Of a stretch of DNA of 64,000 nucleotides, positions 58,486 through 64,000 are shown in pieces. The stretch is from Mesorhizobium sangaii (lineage in GTDB: Bacteria > Pseudomonadota > Alphaproteobacteria > Rhizobiales > Rhizobiaceae). The position numbers and the translations under genes are program-made. The notes beneath the pieces were generated by a model. It was given only the letters and a program-made list of their open reading frames with translations, was not told the DNA's origin and did no database searches. The stretch lies in contig NZ_JACHEF010000001.1 of assembly GCF_014207355.1 (NCBI RefSeq), forward strand, positions 1,106,002 to 1,170,001, written 5' to 3'. Positions within the stretch are counted from its first letter, which is position 1, and every line of letters starts with the position of its first letter.

Positions 58486-59273
58486 CCATGCTCTTCGGCA
58501 AGATCGTCCTTGTCACCGGTGTCGCTTCAGGCATTGGTGCGCGCACCGCGGAACTCGCCGGCCAACTCGGCGCCGACGTGATCGGCGTCGATGTGCGTGA
58601 GCCGGCGACAGCGGCTGGCAGTTTCGTCAAGGCCGACATCTCCACCAAGGCCGGTGTCGACGATCTCATCGCGCGTCTGCCGCATCGTATCGACGCGCTC
58701 TGCAATGTCGCCGGCCTTTCCGGCAACACCGGTGCGGCGGCGACGCTGGCCGTCAACTTCTTTGGGCTGCGGGCGCTTTCGGAAGGTCTTGTGCCAAAAC
58801 TTCGCGAAGGCGGCGCCATCGTCAACCTCGCCTCGATCGCCGGTTATGGCTGGCGCGCCCATCTCAATCGCGCCGCCTCGATCGTCGGCATCGAAGGTTT
58901 TCCCGATGTCGCCCAGGTGGTCTGCGACCACGCGGTCAGGAACGAGGAAGGCTATCCTGTCTCCAAGGAACTGCTGCTCTTGTGGACGTTCCGCGCCGCA
59001 CATCAGGATCTGTTCAAACGCCGCGGCATTCGCGTCAATGCGGTGAGCCCCGGTCCTGTCGAGACACCGATCCTCAAACAATTCCGCACGGTGCTCGGCG
59101 ACGCCCGCGTCGACAGCGACATTGCCAGGGTCGGGCGCGCCGGCACAGCGGGCGATATCGCACCGGTGGTGCTGTTCCTGTGCTCGGACGGCGCGCGCTG
59201 GATCAACGGCGCCAACGTGCCGGTCGATGGTGGCCTCGAGGCATCGATCAATGCCGAAATGTTCGGATTCTAG
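58482..59273 (+). CDS. Short-chain dehydrogenase, coniferyl-alcohol dehydrogenase-like
   Basis: A 263-residue SDR. The cofactor loop VTGVASGIGARTAELAG is of the T-G-x3-G-x-G form, and GVDVREPAT (Asp) suggests NAD. The catalytic Tyr and Lys are in EGYPVSKELLLLW. NAVSPGPVETPIL and the end WINGANVPVDGGLEASINAEMFGF match the CalA pattern (ALCNVAGLSG, GGAIVNLASI) that I recall for coniferyl-alcohol dehydrogenase. It would oxidise coniferyl-type alcohols to aldehydes. Because it overlaps the permease gene, import and oxidation are in one operon. Confidence 0.7.
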   Translation: MTMLFGKIVLVTGVASGIGARTAELAGQLGADVIGVDVREPATAAGSFVKADISTKAGVDDLIARLPHRIDALCNVAGLSGNTGAAATLAVNFFGLRALSEGLVPKLREGGAIVNLASIAGYGWRAHLNRAASIVGIEGFPDVAQVVCDHAVRNEEGYPVSKELLLLWTFRAAHQDLFKRRGIRVNAVSPGPVETPILKQFRTVLGDARVDSDIARVGRAGTAGDIAPVVLFLCSDGARWINGANVPVDGGLEASINAEMFGF

Positions 59274-59319
59274 ACCATGATCCCCAAGTGGGAACCGCTT
59301 TTCGGAAACGATCATGGTC
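59273..59319. repeat. REP-like palindrome between the SDR and ALDH genes
   Basis: GACCATGATC (59273-59282) and GATCATGGTC (59310-59319) enclose CCCAAGTGGGAACCGCTTT..., a layout seen in many rhizobial intergenic repeats. It starts at the last base of the SDR stop codon. Confidence 0.65.
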
Positions 59320-59347
59320 AAACAAGAATGGAGGGATGGAGACAGTG

Positions 59348-60793
59348 ATGGACATCGGACTTCTGATCGACGGCGACGAACGGGCTGCCTCGGGTGCGGC
59401 GTCCTTCGAGCGCATGGATCCGTTCACCGGCAGGCTGGCGACGCGCGCCGCAGCAGCCAGAATTGCCGACGCCAATGCCGCGGTCGAAGCTGCAGCGGCC
59501 GCGTTTCCGGCATGGTCGAAGACCGGGCCTGGTGAACGCCGCGCCTTGCTGGGCAAGGCGGCTGACGTGATGGCCTCGAAGGTCGGCGAATTCACCCGGC
59601 TGATGATGGAAGAGACCGGCGCGACCGGCCCGTGGGCCGGCTTCAACGTCATGCTGGCGGCGAACATGCTGCGCGAGGCGGCGGCGATGACGACGCAGAT
59701 ATCGGGCGAGATCATCCCATCCGACAAGCCGGGCACGCTGGCCATGGCGATCCGCCAGCCGGCTGGTGTGTGCCTCGGCATCGCGCCGTGGAATGCGCCG
59801 GTCATTCTCGGCACCCGCGCCATCGCCATGCCGATCGCCTGCGGCAACACGGTGGTGCTGAAAGCATCCGAAATGTGCCCCGGCACGCACCGGCTGATCG
59901 GCCAGGTGCTGGTCGAGGCCGGCCTGCCGAAGGGCGTCATCAATGTCGTCACCAACGATCCGAAGGACGCCGCCGACATTGTCGAGGCGCTGGTCGCGCA
60001 CCCTGCAGTCAGGCGCGTCAACTTCACCGGATCGACCAAGGTCGGCAGGATCATCGCCGAACTCGCTGGACGGCACCTGAAGCCGGCGCTGCTCGAACTC
60101 GGCGGCAAGGCGCCGTTGCTGGTCCTGGACGATGCCGACATCGACGCTGCGGTCAACGCCGCCACCTTCGGCGCCTTCATGCATCAGGGCCAGATCTGCA
60201 TGTCGACCGAGCGGCTGATCGTCGACGAGAAGGTCGCCGATGAATTCGTTTCCAAGCTCGCTGCGCGCGCGTCGCAACTGCCGGCCGGCGACCCGCGTGG
60301 CCATGTCGTGCTGGGCTCGCTGATCAGCAGCCAGGCGGCCGACAAGATGGAGGAACTCGTCACCGATGCCGTCGCCAAGGGCGCCAGGTTGGTGGCCGGC
60401 GGCAAGCGTACCGGCACCGTGGTGGAAGCGACGTTGCTCGACCACGTCACGCCGACCATGCGCGTCTATGCCGAAGAATCCTTCGGGCCGGTCAAGCCGG
60501 TGATCCGTGTCAGAGGCGAGGACGAGGCCGTGCGTGTCGCCAACGACACCGAATACGGCCTGTCGTCAGCCGTCTTCAGCCGCGACATCAAGCGTGCCAT
60601 GGCGGTCGCCGCGCGCATCGAAGCCGGCATCTGCCATATCAATGGCCCGACCGTCGGCGACGAGGCACAAATGCCGTTCGGCGGCGTCAAGGGCTCGGGC
60701 TATGGCCGCTTCGGCGGCAAGGCCTCGATCGCCGAGTTCACCGATTTGCGCTGGGTGACGATCGAGGATCCGGGCCAGCATTATCCGTTCTGA
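59348..60793 (+). CDS. Aldehyde dehydrogenase, vanillin/aromatic-aldehyde type
   Basis: A 481-residue NAD(P)-dependent dehydrogenase. The catalytic Cys284 (HQGQICMSTERL) and Glu250 (LLELGGKAPLLV) are present, and NFTGSTKVGRIIAE is the cofactor loop. GEIIPSDKPGTLAMAIRQPAG and GIAPWNAPVILGTRAIAMP are the pattern of vanillin and salicylaldehyde dehydrogenases. It would oxidise coniferyl aldehyde or vanillin to ferulate or vanillate, which lead to protocatechuate. ATG 59348 has GGAG 6 nt upstream; ATG 59336 is an alternative. It is probably read with the SDR gene despite the repeat between them. Confidence 0.75.
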   Translation: MDIGLLIDGDERAASGAASFERMDPFTGRLATRAAAARIADANAAVEAAAAAFPAWSKTGPGERRALLGKAADVMASKVGEFTRLMMEETGATGPWAGFNVMLAANMLREAAAMTTQISGEIIPSDKPGTLAMAIRQPAGVCLGIAPWNAPVILGTRAIAMPIACGNTVVLKASEMCPGTHRLIGQVLVEAGLPKGVINVVTNDPKDAADIVEALVAHPAVRRVNFTGSTKVGRIIAELAGRHLKPALLELGGKAPLLVLDDADIDAAVNAATFGAFMHQGQICMSTERLIVDEKVADEFVSKLAARASQLPAGDPRGHVVLGSLISSQAADKMEELVTDAVAKGARLVAGGKRTGTVVEATLLDHVTPTMRVYAEESFGPVKPVIRVRGEDEAVRVANDTEYGLSSAVFSRDIKRAMAVAARIEAGICHINGPTVGDEAQMPFGGVKGSGYGRFGGKASIAEFTDLRWVTIEDPGQHYPF

Positions 60794-60816
60794 ACCGGCC
60801 TCGCTTCGGCAGGTTC
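60792..60816. terminator. Candidate terminator between the ALDH and mutarotase genes
   Basis: GAACC-G-GCC-TCGCTTC-GGC-A-GGTTC forms a stem with one mismatched pair (a G-A) between convergent genes. There is no T-run. Confidence 0.4.
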
Positions 60817-60824
60817 GACATCGG

Positions 60825-61754
60825 TCAGACCGCCTGTGAGGGCGTGAAGCGAACACTGGCAGATCGCATCCGGCCGGGCGCCAGTATGATGCGGCCGGTG
60901 TCGATGCCCGCGTCGCGGTTGAAGGCATCGGTGATGTTGCTGACCGGCTCGGCGCAAAAGAACGGCTCGCCGGGCGGCGTGTAGAGAACGAGGAAATCGA
61001 GCGGCGCCTCGGCCTCGATGTCCAATTGCCGTCCATGCTCCGGCCAGGAGATCCGGGCCCGGCGCGTCCATCCGGTGAAGACGGTATCGAAGTCCGTCTC
61101 GGACACATCGAAGCCCGTGGTCGGGTTGGCACCGGCCGGCGGCAGGACGTGGCGGGTTGGCAAGATGTCCGCATCGGTCTCCCACATACCGGACACCGGC
61201 GCCTTGACATGCGTCCACGGCGTCGACGGGAAATAGGGATGCAGGCCGAAGCCGGCCGGCATCGGCGTGTCCGAGAGATTGCGCAGCGAGATGGTGATGC
61301 CCAGCCTGCCATCGGCGAGCGAGATGACTTGCTCGGCCTCGTAGCCCCATGGCCAGGAATCGGCGGCATGGCGATAACGCAAGACGACAGCGCTGGGTTC
61401 GTGTCGCCCGACTGTCCAAGGCCGACGCCAGCCATGGCCGTGCTCATGATGCGGGTCATCGGGGCTAGTCGGCAGCTCAATGCTACGGCCGGCGAATGCG
61501 AAGCGACCACCCCTTATGCGGTTGGAATAGGGAACCAGCGGGAAGCAGGCCATGGCGCCGGCATCGCGGCGGCTGATCGCCGCCTGATCGGCCGGGCGTA
61601 GCAAGTCCACGACGGAGCCGTCTTGCCGCCAGCGATACGATGCCACCGCACCGCCGGCGGCCGGAGCAATCTCGGCCGTGGCAATGCCGTCGCTGATCGA
61701 AAGCAGCTCTGTGTGCTGCTCGGCAACGGCCGCTGAATTCTTTGTCATCGGCAT
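60825..61754 (-). CDS. Aldose 1-epimerase-like (galactose mutarotase family)
   Basis: A 309-residue beta-sandwich protein of the GalM/YeaD superfamily. It has the sugar-binding Asn/Arg YSNRIRGGRFAFAG, the first His in DDPHHEHGHGWRRPW, the second catalytic His in GFGLHPYFPST, and the base Glu in FFCAEPVSNI. It probably interconverts anomers of an aldose, or modifies a sugar lactone, in the pathway of the neighbouring dehydratase. ATG 61754 is used; ATG 61748 is equally possible. It is divergent from the FadR-type regulator. Confidence 0.8.
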   Translation of the reverse strand: MPMTKNSAAVAEQHTELLSISDGIATAEIAPAAGGAVASYRWRQDGSVVDLLRPADQAAISRRDAGAMACFPLVPYSNRIRGGRFAFAGRSIELPTSPDDPHHEHGHGWRRPWTVGRHEPSAVVLRYRHAADSWPWGYEAEQVISLADGRLGITISLRNLSDTPMPAGFGLHPYFPSTPWTHVKAPVSGMWETDADILPTRHVLPPAGANPTTGFDVSETDFDTVFTGWTRRARISWPEHGRQLDIEAEAPLDFLVLYTPPGEPFFCAEPVSNITDAFNRDAGIDTGRIILAPGRMRSASVRFTPSQAV

Positions 61755-61791
61755 GTCCCCATCCCTTGACTCCAATCGCCATGACTATAAG

Positions 61792-61802
61792 ACATATCAT
61801 AT
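61792..61802. promoter_or_regulatory. Palindrome at the start codon of the FadR-type gene
   Basis: CATATCATATG is a perfect 11-bp palindrome that ends inside the ATG of the regulator gene and lies in the divergent gap with the mutarotase gene. A site bound here would block both translation start and transcription of the regulator. Confidence 0.35.
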
Positions 61803-62601
61803 GAATAGTATGAAGAATAAGAAATCTTTTAGCACGGCTCGGACTTCGCGCGTCGCCGTCGCGGTTTCCAGCGGCTCCACGGCACTGCATGCGACGGTTG
61901 TCGAGCAGATCGGGTTGCGCATCGTGCAGGGCGATTTCCTGCCCGGCGAGGCGCTGCCCAATGCGGACGATTCCAGCGAGATGCTGGGGGTCAGCCGCAC
62001 CGTGTTGCGCGAGGCCATCAAGGTGCTGGCCGGCAAGGGGCTCGTCGAATCGCGGCCGAAGACCGGAACACGGGTGCGTCCCCGCTCCGACTGGAATTTC
62101 CTCGACCCGGACGTCCTGTCGTGGCGTTACGCCAGCGGCGTCAGCGCCGACGATGTGCGGGCGCTGTTCGAACTGCGGCGGGCCATCGAGCCTATGTCGG
62201 CCGCACTCGCCGCGCAGCGCGCCACACCGGCGCAGATCGCCGAGATCAACGCCGCGCTCGCCGAAATGGAAGCCGTTGTCGACGACGGCGACCGCTTCGC
62301 CAAGCCTGACCTGCTGTTCCACCAGACCATTCTGCGCATGACCGGCAACGAGCTGATCGGCTCGCTCGCGGCACTGGTCGAAACCGCGCTGGTGATGAGC
62401 TTCCGCCTCTCCAACGACAATCCCGAAGGCCAGCGCCACTCTTTGCCGCTGCACCGGGAAGTGGCTGAGAAGATCGCCGCGCGCGATGCCGCCGGCGCGC
62501 AAAAGGCGCTGCTGGTGCTCATCGACAATGCCGAAGAAGACGTGCGCCGCAGTGTCGAGAACCGCAACAGGCGCCGCACCAATCGGGAGCTGGCATCGTG
62601 A
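61801..62601 (+). CDS. GntR-family regulator, FadR/FCD subfamily
   Basis: A 266-residue factor. The HTH part reads VVEQIGLRIVQGDFLPGEALPNADDSSEMLGVSRTVLREAIKVLAGKGLVESRPKTGTRV. The FCD domain has ALFELRRAIEPMSAALAA, the metal-site Asp/His of DLLFHQTILRMTGN, and LHREVAEKIAARDA. Such proteins are known to repress sugar-acid and galactonate-type operons. Its stop overlaps the GTG of the dehydratase (GTGA). ATG 61801 is used; ATG 61810 is an alternative, and no strong ribosome site was seen. Confidence 0.87.
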   Translation: MNSMKNKKSFSTARTSRVAVAVSSGSTALHATVVEQIGLRIVQGDFLPGEALPNADDSSEMLGVSRTVLREAIKVLAGKGLVESRPKTGTRVRPRSDWNFLDPDVLSWRYASGVSADDVRALFELRRAIEPMSAALAAQRATPAQIAEINAALAEMEAVVDDGDRFAKPDLLFHQTILRMTGNELIGSLAALVETALVMSFRLSNDNPEGQRHSLPLHREVAEKIAARDAAGAQKALLVLIDNAEEDVRRSVENRNRRRTNRELAS

Positions 62602-64000
62602 CCGAGACCAAACGCAAGCTGCGGTCCGAGGCCTGGTTCGGCGGCGAAGGCAAGAACGCCTTCATGCACCGCAGCTGGATGAAGAACCAGGGCATTCCCG
62701 CCGACGCGTTCGACGGCCGCCCGGTGATCGGCATTTGCAACACCTGGTCGGAATTGACGCCGTGCAATGCGCATCTGCGCGCCCTGGCCGACCACGTCAA
62801 ACGCGGCGTCTATGAAGCCGGCGGCCTGCCGCTGGAATTCCCGGTCATGTCATTGGGCGAGAGCAACATGCGCCCCACCGCCATGCTCTTTCGCAATCTG
62901 GTCAGCATGGATGTCGAGGAATCCATCCGCGGCAATCCTATCGATGGCGTCATCCTGCTGGTCGGCTGCGACAAGACCACGCCTGCGCTGCTGATGGGTG
63001 CTGCGTCGTGCAATCTGCCGACCATCGCCGTTTCCGGCGGACCGATGCTCAACGGCAAGTTCCGCGGACAAGATATCGGCTCGGGCACACATGTCTGGAA
63101 ATTCGCCGAAGAGGTGAAGGCCGGCCGCATGCCGGTCGCCGATTTCCTTGCCGCCGAACAAGGCCAGAGCCGGTCGGCGGGTAGCTGCATGACAATGGGC
63201 ACGGCTTCGACCATGGCCAGCATGGTGGAGGCGCTCGGCATCGGCATGCCGGACAATGCCGCGATCCCGGCGGTGGATTCGCGCCGTGGCGTGCTCGCCC
63301 AGATGGCCGGACGCCAGATCGTCGAGCTGGTCCGCAAGGATGTGACGATTGCGCAGATCCTCACCCGGCATGCGTTCGAGAACGCCATCCGCGTCAATGG
63401 CGCGATCGGCGGCTCGACCAATGCGGTGCTGCATCTGATCGCCATCGCCAACCGTATCGGTGTCGATCTCAGCCTCGATGACTGGGACCGCCTTGGCCGC
63501 GACGTTCCGACAATTGTCGATCTGATGCCATCGGGGCGGTTCCTGATGGAAGATTTCTACTATGCCGGGGGGCTGGCTGCGGTCATGGCGTCGCTTGATG
63601 AAGTGGGGCTTCTTCATCGCGACGCCATGACCGTCAGCAACAAGACCATTGGCGAGTTGATCGACGGCGCGCCCAACTACAACACCGAGGTCATCCGCCC
63701 GCTGAGCGACCCGCTGACCAGGGAAGGTGGCATCTCGATCCTGCGCGGCAATCTGGCGCCCAACGGGGCGGTCATCAAACCGTCGGCGGCAACGCCCGAG
63801 CTGATGCAGCATCGCGGCAAGGCGGTGGTCTTCGAAAACATAGAGCATTACTACGCCCGCATCGATGATCCGGAGCTCGATATCGACGCGTCTTCGGTGA
63901 TGGTGCTGAAGAACTGCGGACCGCGCGGCTACCCCGGGATGGCCGAGGTCGGCAACATGCCGCTGCCGGCCAAGCTGCTGAAGCAAGGCGTCTCCGACAT
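62598..64000 (+). CDS. Sugar-acid dehydratase of the IlvD/Edd family (L-arabinonate-dehydratase-like), cut by window end
   Basis: The first 467 residues of an iron-sulfur dehydratase that runs past the window. CNTWSELTPCN, VGCDKTTPALLMGA and SRSAGSCMTMGTASTMAS give the cysteines of the cluster. VNGAIGGSTNAVLHLIAIA and NCGPRGYPGMAEVGNM (active-site region) are in order. RKLRSEAWFGG and PVIGICNTWSELTPCN are strongly like the L-arabinonate dehydratase of Rhizobium leguminosarum. It would make 2-keto-3-deoxy-acids from arabinonate, fuconate or xylonate. The start GTG 62598 overlaps the regulator stop. Confidence 0.85.
   Translation, partial: MTETKRKLRSEAWFGGEGKNAFMHRSWMKNQGIPADAFDGRPVIGICNTWSELTPCNAHLRALADHVKRGVYEAGGLPLEFPVMSLGESNMRPTAMLFRNLVSMDVEESIRGNPIDGVILLVGCDKTTPALLMGAASCNLPTIAVSGGPMLNGKFRGQDIGSGTHVWKFAEEVKAGRMPVADFLAAEQGQSRSAGSCMTMGTASTMASMVEALGIGMPDNAAIPAVDSRRGVLAQMAGRQIVELVRKDVTIAQILTRHAFENAIRVNGAIGGSTNAVLHLIAIANRIGVDLSLDDWDRLGRDVPTIVDLMPSGRFLMEDFYYAGGLAAVMASLDEVGLLHRDAMTVSNKTIGELIDGAPNYNTEVIRPLSDPLTREGGISILRGNLAPNGAVIKPSAATPELMQHRGKAVVFENIEHYYARIDDPELDIDASSVMVLKNCGPRGYPGMAEVGNMPLPAKLLKQGVSD

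Overview
The window looks like a chromosomal piece of a Mesorhizobium-type alphaproteobacterium (Hyphomicrobiales/Rhizobiales). This is inferred from several things together: high GC throughout, an FMN riboswitch driving a lone type II lumazine synthase, a short second FtsZ, dctBD divergent from dctA, a pcaDCHGB operon with a divergent pcaQ, and rhizobium-style palindromic intergenic repeats. No tRNA, rRNA, transposase or CRISPR array was seen.

Layout. 1-2.4 kb: the tail of an MFS permease, then FMN riboswitch-ribH2, then a class II fructose-bisphosphate aldolase. 2.4-9.8 kb: a minus-strand five-gene operon of SWIM zinc-finger protein, DUF5691 protein, MoxR-type AAA+ ATPase, DUF5682 protein and VWA protein. 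It resembles E. coli yehLMPQ, its function is unknown, and it is the best candidate for an undescribed system. 10.0-14.9 kb: short FtsZ, GntR regulator, methyltransferase, glutamine-synthetase-like ligase and a small membrane protein. 14.9-26.8 kb: a peptidoglycan-recycling island with an RpiR/MurR-type regulator, murA paralogue, BadF-type amino-sugar kinase, murQ, a four-protein peptide-type ABC importer, an AmpH/YbbE-like serine hydrolase and anmK. Two identical-architecture palindromes (GGAATA-N3-TATTCC) precede murA and murQ. 26.8-32.2 kb: a GNAT protein and the C4-dicarboxylate system dctD-dctB/dctA, with a sigma-54 promoter and DctD sites. 32.2-45 kb: a minus-strand carbohydrate ABC importer operon with two TIM-barrel isomerases, an oxidoreductase, a hydrolase, an epimerase, a ROK kinase and a frameshifted UgpC/MalK-type ATPase. 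Divergent or adjacent to it are a second Gfo/Idh/MocA oxidoreductase, an esterase and a LacI regulator.

45-47.8 kb: rsgA, a fatty-acid hydroxylase-type membrane protein and a Nudix hydrolase, plus a remnant of a quinone oxidoreductase gene. 47.8-60.8 kb: an aromatic island. It holds pcaD-C-H-G-B-pobA on the minus strand, divergent pcaQ, and a plus-strand branched-chain-type ABC importer operon that ends with a coniferyl-alcohol-dehydrogenase-like SDR and a vanillin-dehydrogenase-like ALDH. The promoters of the two operons share an almost identical 50-bp cassette carrying a PcaQ-box-like palindrome, so uptake and ring cleavage are probably one regulon for lignin-type aromatics feeding beta-ketoadipate. 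60.8-64 kb: an aldose-1-epimerase-like gene divergent from a FadR-type regulator and a sugar-acid dehydratase that runs off the window.

Most operons are tightly packed, with many 1-14 nt overlaps (ATGA, TGATG, GTGA), which implies translational coupling. All function calls come from reading motifs and recalling family sequences. No database search was run.
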